From Chrysomallon squamiferum (lineage: Eukaryota > Mollusca > Gastropoda > Neomphalida > Peltospiridae): a DNA stretch of 40,000 nucleotides. The notes below the pieces were generated by a model. That model saw only the letters and a list, made by a program, of their open reading frames with translations, searched no databases and was not told the DNA's origin. The stretch is taken from contig CM022665.1 of assembly GCA_012295275.1 (NCBI GenBank), positions 40,426,152 through 40,466,151 of the forward strand. Reading direction: 5' to 3'. The position numbers and the translations under genes were made by a program. This document shows, piece after piece, positions 26,386 to 37,984 of this stretch (its first letter is position 1; every line of letters begins with the position of its first letter).

Positions 26386-27161
26386 TTACGATCCCACGAC
26401 GATGTCTACCACGAAGATGATGCCGGTTGCTAAGTAAAGTAGTGCAGCAACAATTTCCAGACCGAACGACCATCTGTAGTCTATCTGTACTGCACGATCG
26501 TTGTTTTCTGCACCAAATATGATGACTCCAATTAGAATGAGAAGGGCTGAAAAATACAAAATACGGAATAATAATAATAATAATAAGGAAGGGAGAAAAA
26601 GAAAGAATCTTACTAAATAAAATGAACGAAAGAATATATATATATCGATAGATAGATAGATAGATAGATTTTTTTATATATACAAATATGCCAATACGTC
26701 TAATAAATATTTTAACAGAAAAGAACTCTTTAATATTCAAAAATTTCTTTCAACTTCGTTCTCATAATATTTAAATTTCCGTCCACCACATAGACCACTT
26801 GAGATGCATGTCTATGGCCAAAAGGCATAATGCTAATGAAACATACAGTTCTGTTCTATACCTGTAACAAAAGCGAGAACCATGCAAACAATCTTGATGA
26901 CTTTCGTGGCCAGTGCTTCCACGAACAGGAAGCAGATTGTCAAAACGAGGCAGGCCACCCCCACCAGGAAAGCCATGATTTCCATAGCAATAGTTGCTTT
27001 CAGTTCATCTGTTTCTGAAAAGACGATAATGAAAATTTTAAGTAACGATATAAAGATAAAAAGCAATCATTTTTCTTTTCTTTATTTTAATTTTATTGTT
27101 GTTGTGGTTGTTGTTCATATTATTATATATATTTATTGAATGTCGTTTAAATACATACATT

Positions 27162-27223
<62 letters not shown>

Positions 27224-27467
27224 AGGGTTGTACCTAAAGGAATTTCTTTTATAAATAAATATTACTATAAAACGATATAGAACAGAAATCACATTATGAC
27301 ATTCAATAAATATTCATAAATATATTGTTGGGTTTTTTTTTACACATATTTCAAACAACTTGAAGACAGATGAGAATTCTTTAAAAAAAAAAAAAAAAAA
27401 AAATGTTACTATAAATTTCATATTAGTTTTCTGCAAACAGTTTTTGAGAAAAATCGTATTTGGATTT

Positions 27468-27560
<93 letters not shown>

Positions 27561-27790
27561 CCTTTATTTTTCTAGTAATAGTAATCACGTAAAAGAATTC
27601 AAAAATACTTACTGGCGATATCCGGAATATCGGCACAAGTTCCCGAACCGCAGAATTTAAAGAGACCATAATTAAAGCCATTCTGATCAAACCAGTAAGG
27701 TGTTGGAAAACTGATTAAGTGAAACAGCAGTGATGCAATGCAAAGTCCAAACGCTACTTTAATAAACATGGATGAAGTAGAAAAACCCAT
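26386..27790 (-). CDS. claudin-like four-transmembrane protein (gene E)
   Basis: Exons at 27613-27790, 26862-27014 and 26386-26546 join in phase 1 (178, 153 and 161 nt) to give 163 residues. Exon 1 starts [20 protein letters not shown]; its first loop has FPTPYW and [13 protein letters not shown]. Exon 2 encodes [34 protein letters not shown] and the start of TM3. Exon 3 completes TM3 ([11 protein letters not shown]), a second loop with [10 protein letters not shown], and TM4 starting [17 protein letters not shown]; the tail is DIVVGS. The start codon lies in CGCCATGG, a good initiation context. With a short loop and almost no C-terminal tail, it lacks the PDZ-binding end of vertebrate claudins. 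It is the most compact and best preserved array member and the first in transcription order. Confidence 0.87.
27165..27220. repeat. (AT)n microsatellite in gene E intron 1
   Basis: About 28 AT units between gene E exons 2 and 1. Confidence 0.94.
27471..27555. repeat. (GA)n microsatellite in gene E intron 1
   Basis: About 42 GA units, ending roughly 57 bp from the exon 1 donor. The transcript reads (UC)n. Confidence 0.95.
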
Positions 27791-27793
27791 GGC

Positions 27794-27830
<37 letters not shown>

Positions 27831-28569
27831 TGTATTATCTCTGGTAACAAAGAATGTGATGATTTCAGAAACAGGCAGTTCTAACCGGCTGAAAAAAAAA
27901 AAACAACTAATCGTTACAGTGCTTTGTTGTTTTAGCTCTTCCTTCCTTCGAAATACAAACTACGTTTGTCACAGATGCGTCACATTAAGAAGTTAATTCC
28001 GATATTTATTCTTATATACTACTCACCACTGGGATTGTGTCTCGTTGTTTCGTGTTAAAGAAATTTCTGTGTGCCAGTATTTACGATCACTTTTGTCTCA
28101 ATCGCAGTCTTCAAAGAGCGGCTGTGACGGAAACCTGTTTGTCGTACTCTTCAAAACCTCTTTACGGCACTGCGCGAAATTTATTGGGCTAAAATTTGTT
28201 ACGCTGGTTGCAAGTTATCATGGAGACGTGTAAATAAACTAAGGTAAACATAGTTTACTGGCCTAGATTAACTGCTGTCATGTTTTATTGAGAATGCCTT
28301 ACTGTATTATAAATACAAAAATATTGAAGATAAATAGAATGCGTGCAACGAAACAATCAATATTCCTTCAGATAGCGTAACGGAATTTTTAATTATTTCC
28401 TTTTCTTTCCTGCTTTCTTTCTTTTTTTTTTTTATTTGTTTGTTTGTTTTGTTTGTTTATTTTAATTTTATTTTTTTATTTATAAATTTTTTGAATTTGA
28501 TTTTTATTATTTCAGTTTAATTCGACTGGTTTTTTTTTTTATAAATTATTATTACGTTTTTCTAGTGGG

Positions 28570-28570
<1 letters not shown>

Positions 28571-28616
<46 letters not shown>
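28571..28616. repeat. (GT)n microsatellite
   Basis: About 22 perfect GT units. Confidence 0.94.
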
Positions 28617-28617
<1 letters not shown>

Positions 28618-28889
28618 TACGTCCCGATTTTTATATTTTAAAAAAATGGTTTTCATAAACCATTCTTTGCCCTCATCCAGTAAATTAGTTCAGGTTTCTA
28701 CCGTTTTCCATTATATTTACACAAATTACTCGACAGACAGCTAATCGTTAAAAACGTGTCATTAAATAAAGATTATAATTATTTCCTTATATATTTCACC
28801 TGATATTGTTATTATTTGTCAACTAATTTTGAAAAATAAACTTCTGATTTGCAAAGATTGAAGAAGAAATTGTTAAATTTGAATTGTTA

Positions 28890-28933
28890 AAAGTAAATAA
28901 ATAAATAAATAGTAAAATAATAATAATAAATAT

Positions 28934-28967
<34 letters not shown>

Positions 28968-29017
28968 ACAAAAATAAACAATTAAATAAATAAATAATAA
29001 TAATATTAATACAAAAA

Positions 29018-29053
<36 letters not shown>

Positions 29054-29056
29054 AAT
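28890..29056. repeat. AAT/AAAT-rich compound repeat
   Basis: AAAT, AAT and ATT blocks. The ATT and AAT blocks face each other and could pair. Confidence 0.85.
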
Positions 29057-30047
29057 AAAATGTATTATGGTTATGATAACTTGGTTTTCTATAGAGGTGT
29101 GAATTACTCTTTTGGCGTTATTTGTAACACGGATTAAAAATAGGTTTGTTCTTCTTGTTATGGTAGTCGTTGTTGTGGTTTACTGTTACTGTTGTTGGTA
29201 ATGATTATTTTTTAATCATTTTATTTTCTAACACATGCAATATTTAAATTTAGCTTTTTGTAAATAAATAAAACCAATCAAACAATCAGTATTTGACTGT
29301 GAGTAATTATTATGAATAATACCACATCATCTAGAAACCGTAAAAACGGTTTTTGAATTCTGTATCCGGTTTTTAGACGGGTCCAGTAAATTATCGCGCC
29401 ATAATTACCAGTGACTGTCAATGGTCCAATTATATGTTATATTCTAATTGCCGATTTCACAAGAAAAAAGGTCGAGCGCACATAATAATTCCGCACCAAT
29501 AACTATTGCTTCAAAAAAATAAAAATAAGAGAAAGGAAAGACAAAATATCCGTTATTAATTTAATGGTATCTTTTTTGTTGTTGTTGTTGTTGTTTTTAA
29601 TTTAATGACTCATTCCACACATTTTTGATCAGTTGCTATGCACAAACAGCCTGAATCAAAACTTCTACGTGCTTCGCTAGGCATTTTCAGTTAACAAGGG
29701 GAAGTAAACCCATTTATTACCCAATCGTATAGCATAGCGCCATGGTTGCATCCGGAAATGCACCTTGATTAGATATCAGAAAAACTAAAACTCAATTTGC
29801 TACTCCCTCTCACACTTATGCACTGCATTACCCCTAAGGCTGACTAGGCTCCGTGCAATCTTTCTTTGTTATTCTTTTAGTGTTAAATGTTATCACTATG
29901 TAACGGCCAACGCTCAATGCGCATCACTGAAATCAATTTATAAGATCGATCTTTTAGTACGAGAAACACCAAGGATGCGTTAAATTGTATTCTGGATCAG
30001 TTTGTTGAAAGATTAAAAAAAAAAAAAAAAAAAAGTAGCTAGATACT

Positions 30048-30452
30048 TATATAAACCTGTATATGTTTAGATTTACAGTATGGTAACGGCATTTTGATAT
30101 TGCTTTGTTTCATGTTAATTAAAAGTTGTCTGATAAGATGAAATTGTTTTCTTTGTTACTCCAGTAATCGCTTCACTTGTAATATTATTGTAATAAACTG
30201 TACGAAAGGAGAGAGTGAAATTGTCGGGGAAGGGCGCTGGGAGGGTGGATGCCGAGGGGCCAAAAGAATCACGAAGCATAAGGGTCCCGCCATGAGTTAA
30301 CGAAGGAAATATGAAAGAAACGTTTCAAACATGGCTGCACGAAACGTGGGAATTATTGCGTTTAATTGTTTTGTTTGTTTATCTTACATTAATAATATTA
30401 TTAAAAGATCGACTACTACTACTACTACTTCTTTAATCTTTTCTGACATAAA
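30048..30452 (+). repeat. left copy of a diverged direct repeat around a transposase relic
   Basis: Shares an ordered series of blocks with 31300-31757: aattaaaag, aatattattgtaataaa, tacgaaaggagag, gggcgctgg, ggaattattgcgttta, aataatattattaaaagatc, a (CTA)n tract and ctttaatct. The copies differ by many substitutions and small gaps. Confidence 0.85.
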
Positions 30453-30550
30453 GTGTAGGTTATTGATGTTGAAAATAACTTTTAAATGTATGTAATGAAA
30501 GTTAAACTTACTTAAGAAAAATTATAGAGGCTCATTCAATTTATACAATA

Positions 30551-30620
30551 TACATACACACACACACACGTACACAGACACACACACACATAAACACACA
30601 CACACACACACACACACACA
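30551..30620. repeat. (CA)n microsatellite
   Basis: Interrupted CA repeats within the segment between the two direct repeats. Confidence 0.9.
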
Positions 30621-30809
30621 GATATATACATCCTACATACATGTATACATAAATATACATATAATGATACATATCGTAATTAATAGGATTATACAGAAAC
30701 ATTACTAAGTAATTCTCTGGGAATTCTATTGAAACCAGCAACACCTGTATGAGACATGAAGGCTGAAAATCAAAATCTTAATTCACTCCTTTCTCCGTTT
30801 ATGACTATA

Positions 30810-30842
<33 letters not shown>

Positions 30843-30869
30843 TTATATAAAATTAGATTTATTTATAGA

Positions 30870-31270
30870 TTTTAACATGTCCATTTTTATCCTTATTTTC
30901 AAAAGGTGTCCAAAGGCATCTAAGAACTGAATGGGTGAGCTGTGCCTTCAGTCTCACGAGTCTATTTTCAGTCGGTTTATAAACTCTCTTCCTTGATGGT
31001 GGGGCAGATCCAAAGTGTATCTTTCTCAATTTAGCATTTTCTGATGTTTCTAGTCTTTTTATCAATTCTACAAATCTGTATATATTTGGATGGTGACGTT
31101 GAACTGACCGGTTCATTCTGTAATGAAAACACTCTAGGGGCCAGTGGTCCACAAAAATCAAAGGGAAATCTGGCGTCATCGTCAACCACATAATCACTGA
31201 ATGTTTCCACCTGTGGAACATCAGATCCGTCATCCATGGCTTCAAACCATTCTCGATCAGTTTGTTGACA
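30870..31270 (-). pseudogene. decayed MULE-like transposase C-terminal fragment
   Basis: One minus-strand frame encodes DREWFEAMDDGSDVPQVETF followed by SDYVVDD and DARFPFDF. Another, overlapping frame continues with CFHYRMNRSVQRHHPNIYRF and VELIKRLETSENAKLRKI. Together they follow the usual order of the C-terminal part of animal MULE/FLYWCH-associated transposases: an F-x-DY-x-x stretch, FP before W, then ExxHxxxNxxVxxxHPNIxxFIxxLK. The reading frame breaks near 31130-31150, and no catalytic core is found upstream. It is a dead fragment flanked by direct repeats at 30048-30452 and 31300-31757. The family match is by eye. Confidence 0.65.
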
Positions 31271-31299
31271 GACGAACGAGAACAACATCAGCTCGATAC

Positions 31300-31668
31300 A
31301 CACGTATACAGCTCTATATACAGTATTTACGGTATAGTAGCGGTATTGTTACACTGCTCTGATTCATGCTAATTAAAAGTCTGTTAAGATGAAATTTTTT
31401 TTTTTTTTTGTTAGTTACTCCATTAACTGCTTCGTTTACAATATTATTGTAATAAATAGTACGAAAGGAGAGCGTGAAATTCGCGGGGCTGGGCGCTGGA
31501 GGTGGGGATGTCAAGGGACCCAAAGAATCTCGAAGAATAAGGGCCCCATCATGGGTTAATAGGACGTTGCCAAACAGGAACACTGATGAAGGAATTATTG
31601 CGTTTAACTGTTTTTATTTGTTTATCTTAAATTAATAATATTATTAAAAGATCGACAAGGTTTTTGTT

Positions 31669-31715
<47 letters not shown>

Positions 31716-31757
31716 TTACTGCTACTACTACTACTTCTTTAATCTTCTCTGACATGA
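31300..31757 (+). repeat. right copy of the diverged direct repeat
   Basis: Homologous in the same orientation to 30048-30452, but with a longer poly-T and a longer (CTA)n tract (31669-31733). Offset is about 1.25-1.3 kb. The pair may be terminal repeats of one element or two insertions of a non-autonomous element that ends in (CTA)n. Confidence 0.85.
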
Positions 31758-32001
31758 TTGGGGCTGTCTCACTGGAACTGATCACCATATAAATCATAAT
31801 GGGAAAAAAACAACAACAACAACAACAACATAGTTTTCAATAGTTACATAATTAAAAATAAATAAATAAATAAATTTAACAAAAATTTACTTTTACATTC
31901 AAATTACTTAAAGAATTCCAGTCCTTCTAATAATCAACATATTATAACAAATATTTTCATTATATAATATAGTTTATAATATAGTACAATTCATGCTTAA
32001 T

Positions 32002-32045
<44 letters not shown>

Positions 32046-32618
32046 CAATAATAACAAGAACAATTATAATACTAAATTTAAAATGTATCAATAATTATTG
32101 TTTTTGGTATGTCAGTTTAATTTATGTTAAATAATATATAACTGTATAATTTAAAAATTGTGGATGAACATACATGATTGTATTTAATAAAAATGTGTCT
32201 TAATTTCAGCAAATACTACTCAAGCAGTAATTTTTTTGTTTAAGATATATGAACTTTTACTGTATAATGTATGATTAAAATAAAATAAATAATGATTTTA
32301 AAATTGTAATTCAAATTATAAATATTAAAAAAAAAATTGAACTAAAACAAATATAAAATTGGCACATGAAAAATAATTTACCTCAAACAAACTAAAAATG
32401 AATACAAAGTTTAAGATAAACTTGTATAGATATAGATATACACATTTACACTGAAACGTGTAAATACAATGATTTTGCATGGGAAGTATGGATAAATTTG
32501 CATGTATTCACAGTTATATTTGTACATACATACATATACATATAAATATTGATAGACAGATAGATAGAAAGACAGATAGGTAGGTAAATTATATATACAT
32601 ATAATTCATTCATTCATT

Positions 32619-32657
<39 letters not shown>

Positions 32658-33307
32658 CATGTAGAGAAATATAGGTTAATACACAGAGAGACACTGCAGT
32701 CTTTGAACATGGGTACAAAAATGTGAAATTTTGATATAATATACTGTAATATTTTTCTCATTCAAAGTTTATGCAACATAACATAATATAAAACATAAAA
32801 TCAAACTATGATATTTTCACCTATTATTCAAAAAAAAAAAAAAATAAAAAAGTAAAAAAATAATAATCTGTTATTTGATAAACAATCTGACATTTAGTTT
32901 CAGAGAATTATTGGGGGGGGATTTTGCTTTTTATCTTTTTTTCTTTTTCTAATCTTTTTTGTGTGAATGGGAGAGTTAATTTCTTTTATCCTTTTTTTTT
33001 TTTTTTTTTTTTTTTATTTTTTTTATTCCCCCTATTTCAGTGAATTGGAGAGAATTTTTTTTTATTTTTTTTTTTTTTTTTTTTTTAAATTATTACTATT
33101 AACATTAAAAACAACAGAAAATATAAATTTTAGTTTTAATTAAGTCATAAATACCACGACCTAAACTAACCCCAACTGATAGCGTAAAACCATCAACCAA
33201 GTTCTTTTCTTTCACTCACTTATCTTTTTTTTCAGTTAACCGTTTGTGTATTTGGGCTTCTTTAGTTTCCCCTGTCTGACATTCATGTCAAAATGTGACA
33301 AGGAGGA
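31758..33307. other. 3' flank of the SLC35F6-like gene, no other gene seen
   Basis: Very AT-rich sequence with (AT)n at about 32006-32041, a TC-rich tract at about 32620-32655 and long poly-T runs at about 32992-33086. The part next to 33308 is probably the 3' UTR of the minus-strand transporter gene. Confidence 0.55.
32992..33086. repeat. poly-T tracts in the transporter 3' flank
   Basis: Two long T-runs with a short break. On the transcribed strand they are poly-A, as could be left by a retroposed sequence or by simple expansion. Confidence 0.85.
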
Positions 33308-36300
33308 TTATGAATAGAAAGGCTTGACGTCATCGTAGTTAATCAGTTTTGAGTTTTCGTCCACCGACTTGTACGATTCCTCCAAATCTGGATTCTGAAT
33401 GTGTTGTGACGGCGCAATGCTGACTGTTCTGTCGGCTGTCTGCATTTCTTTGTCTGTCCTCAACCACGGAATGCATGGAACATCAACCAGCTGGTTGTAG
33501 AGAGCTGTTCCAATGAGGAGAAAGAGAAACCCATCCACTGAAATAAAGTTTGAGTAAATAAATTTTAGTTTAACAAAAAAAAAAAAAAAAAAAAATGTTA
33601 CCGAATATTAAGTTTTAATGCTGGCTTAACTTAAATGTACAAAATGAACGGATGAATATTTAAGATATTGTTGTTGATTATGCTAATAACAAGGTATTTT
33701 TTTAGTGGTGGAAATTATAAAAAGGACTGTCACACCAATACTCATTTTTTTATGTCATAAACCTTTTAATTTTTGTTTTTGATTCTAATTTTTTTTTTTT
33801 TTTTTTTATTATTTAACTTGTATTGGCCATTCTTAATACATTTTGGTGGAGCAATTTTTCTGGTAATTTCTGATAACAAATGAGACTTTAGGCTGTTAAA
33901 CAGTTTGCTGATCCAAACATAAATTTGTTTTTATTACTATTATTATTATATATTATATATTTTTAAGTTAATTTATTTTATTATTATTACTGTTATTATT
34001 TTTATCTTGATTTTTATTCATTTTCTCATTTATCATATTACTAACAGTGAATATTTTGGATATTATTGTGTCATTAAACATTAATTAAATCATAGACATC
34101 ATTAGGTAAGTAATTACAGTTTTATAAAAAAACACCAAAAAAACAATAAAATAAATTAAATTAAAAAAATATAATAATAATAGTATTTATCTAAAGAAAA
34201 ACAGTACCTTGCAAAAGTCCATAACTTTTATCAAATGGTTCTCCAAAATTCTGAAAAATAAATAAATAGATAAATAAAATTAGAAATTAGAAAAAATGTG
34301 CACACCCCTGGAAAAAAACAAAAAGAAAAAAAAAGATCAGTAAAAAGTTACACGTGTAAGCAATATTTGAATAAAATTATTAATTCTATGTTATTTCAGA
34401 TTTAAAAATTAATACACCAGCTAAACAAATTCAGAATAAAATTTAAAAAAAAATCGTAATGTTTGTATAAAAGAATATTTCCCTAAAAGACCATGAACCT
34501 TTTTGTTTTTTAATTTTTACTTATTGCAGATTATTAATATGGATGTTTATTTTACACATAAAAAAAAAAAAAAAAATTACTTTGTCAAAAGCATAAAATG
34601 TCACTAGATCAGCAACCCAAACAAGAATTGTTCTGCAGGCATCAATCAATGTCCGATGAACAGCTGAAAGAAGAATATTTTACACTATTATAAATGTTGG
34701 TTGAATTTTCAGATATATATATATACACACACACACATCTCAATTTTTAATATAAATTATTTATTCAACATTGTTTCAATTTATTTTCATACATAATTAA
34801 AACTATTTATAACAGATAGATAGATAGATAGGTAGATAGGTAGAGACAGGTAGGTAGATAATTCACAAACTGATTTTAATACACTGAAGAGTTTGTTTTA
34901 AAATTGTTTCAATAAATAAAAAGAAAAGAAATTTAACATTAATATTATAATTCTATTGGTTACTAATATTTTATTAAATGTTTTTGTGTACTAAACAACC
35001 AATCCAATCTTTTGAACGAAACAACCAACCAAAATCTGTTTTACAAACCGTACCTGTGAGAGACTTGGTCACAGCCAATCCGAAGTAGTTATAGAAAGCT
35101 ATTGAGGTCAGATAAAGGAGACAGAAGATGAGAAGTTTGACACTGTTTGCAATCTGATACAGAGCATCCAAACTGTTTTCATAACTGTCATTGACCTGGG
35201 AGCCTGGTATGAAGTACATTGCTGGGAGAACAGCCTGTGAAAAATAAATATACTTGTATTTTCATTAGAAAAATGAAATTATATAAAATTAATGATATAA
35301 AATTAAAAAGAATAAAATTAAAACTTAAAAAAATAAAAAGTTAATAAAAAAAATTAAATAAAATAAAAATTCAAATTCAATCCAAAATAAAATAAAATAA
35401 ATAGTTAATAAAAAAAAAATTAAAATTAAAAATAAATAAAATAAAATATATAACTAAATTCAGATCCATAAAAATAAAATAAATAGTTAAAAAAAGGAAA
35501 TTAAAATTAAAAAATAAATAAAATAAAATAAACTATAAATAAAATTTATAAAAATATGAGGCTTCAGATATTTGTATCTCGCATTTTTACAATCAAAGAT
35601 TAAAATTAATAACAAAGTTCAGTTTTACATTGTCTTGTATTTATAGTTTGAAAAACTGTTTAAATATAAAATGTAAAGAGAATATAGTAACTGAAACTGC
35701 TTTAATTATTAAAAAAGATGTATGAATAAGTATATAAATTTATCTGTAACATAAAATAAAACACAGTTTTTATAATTGTGAAATAACTTAACAAGTCAAA
35801 AATTCTTTATTCATAAATGTAAAATGAATTTTTCTGCCACTGTGAAGTTGTTTTTAATAAATATATACAAACATACATTTTTGTTTTCCTTCCCTTCATA
35901 TTTGGACATTTAATTTCTTCTTATTTTTTATCACCTTTTCACAAAATGAAAAAAATAACGTTACAGAGACATAAATGCCATTTACACATTAAAAGTGAAA
36001 CTGTCAAACACTTATAAACTAACTAGAATTATTAAAACAGAGATATGTTAAGAGCAAATTAAAAATGTTAAAATGTTTGAAAGAGGACTTACAAATGTCA
36101 TACACAGAAAGCCAAATGTTCCTTCCATTCCCACGACCTGTAGAGGCTTAAAATTTCTGTTTTTAAGAAATAGCTCTTCTATAACCATCTGACTTGCACT
36201 AACTAACTGACTCCCAACAATGAGAAGAATTCCTGAAATAGTTATAAATAGCATAATTTAACACATTGTTTGTATTGAGGAATGCTTTGGTATAATATAA

Positions 36301-36889
36301 ATGTGTAAAAATATTTCAGTCTGAACACCAAGGATTTTCGGTGTATTAAATATATACATACACATACTCATATATACTATCTTACATGATTATGGATGTA
36401 TGTATATATGTATTTTTTTTTTTTTGTGTATATATATGATAACTATTTTGAGCCTTTGATAGATTCAGAATTCTGCATATATATATATATATTCTGCACT
36501 ACACTGAGACATCATCTTTTTCCAAATTTGAGAAAAACCCAGAATATTTTCATTATTTTGACTACATTTAATTAATTATTTTATTTAGTAAAATCAGACA
36601 GTAAGACAGCCACATAATATACCATTTAATAATATAATCCTTATCAATAGGTAACAATGTTTCAACACTAAAATATAATGCTTCTTAATTTTTCTTTTAA
36701 TTTCCTTTATTTCTTAATTTTTCATTTCTTTTTTCTTTGATTTTTCTTTTCATTATTTTTTATTTCATTTCATTTCATTATTTATTTCATTATTTATTTA
36801 TTTATTTATTTTAAATTATCAAAATCATCATTATTACAATTTGTTATTTACTTGCCTATTATAATTTAACTTCAATTCAATTTTATTTT

Positions 36890-36948
<59 letters not shown>

Positions 36949-37524
36949 TTAACTTAGAGTAATTAATGAAAACCAATGTAAAGAAACAAAGCTGACATAG
37001 TAGGCCATGTGTTACCTAGTAATGTTTCTGAAGCACTGGAACTTTTGTGGCTTTTGAAAACACTGGAACAACCAACAAGAACCAAACCCAGCATAGTAAC
37101 AATCATCCCCAACCAGTGAAATGCCTTCAGTTTTCTCTTCAGAAAGATTTTCTACAAATAAATGTTGTTGTTTTTTCAGATATTTTTCATTTATTTATAT
37201 CTATTACATTTTTTTAAAGAGGACTTAACATATGGAAATTTGTGGTTACAATGCAAGATATGTATACACATCTGCAACGACAGATACAAAAACATTTATG
37301 AGCAAATATTTGCAAAAACATATATTTGATTTAATTTGTTTTTTTTTTTTGTTTTTTTGTTTTTTTTAACTACAGGAGTGTTCTTTTTATTTTATTTATT
37401 TTTTATTAATTTTTTTTTAAATATTTATTTATTTATTTATGGACATTAGTACATATTCAAGTTTTTTATTTTGACAACAGAACATTTGAAAACTAATATA
37501 CGTTTAATTAATAGCAATTTGTTT

Positions 37525-37577
<53 letters not shown>

Positions 37578-37893
37578 CATGCATGCATGTGCATGTGTAA
37601 GATTTTAACAGAATCAAGATAAAAATTAACAAAGACACATACTGACAAAATTCCAGCAAATATTATAATCGATCCTCGAAGCATTTGCCAAACAGAAGCA
37701 TCAACATACAGCAGTCCAATGCCTAGATAAGCACAACATAAGCAGATTACACAAAATATATGAAAACAGATGAGAAACAAATGAATTGTCTTAGCTGTCT
37801 GGGGCACTCACCACTTTTGGTCCTGGCAGTCACAGATGTCTAATGTTACTTTTATTTACATATATATGTATATATCAGAGTGAGAGTGAGAGT

Positions 37894-37984
<91 letters not shown>

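Larger units (their letters stand above)
27791..30045. other. upstream region of gene E and intergenic sequence
   Basis: Starts with a poly-T run at about 27796-27828, which would be a poly-A in the 5' UTR of gene E. GTGACGCAT on the gene strand lies near 27975-27983. Further on are (GT)n at 28571-28616 and AAT/AAAT tracts at about 28890-29056. The part from about 29330 to 29960 is unique and less AT-rich, but I see no coding frame. Confidence 0.5.

Noticed and set aside
26190-26740. A 249-codon minus-strand frame with Ile-Tyr-Leu-Ser repeats
   Set aside because: It is a shadow frame across the GATA microsatellite and gene E exon 3; the true exon uses another frame.
28045-28233. A 62-codon plus-strand frame upstream of gene E
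   Set aside because: It has no recognisable family, splice partners or composition bias; it is consistent with chance in a less AT-rich stretch.
31314-31583. An 89-codon minus-strand frame within the right direct repeat
   Set aside because: Its left-hand counterpart at 30061-30450 does not keep the same frame and no domain is visible.
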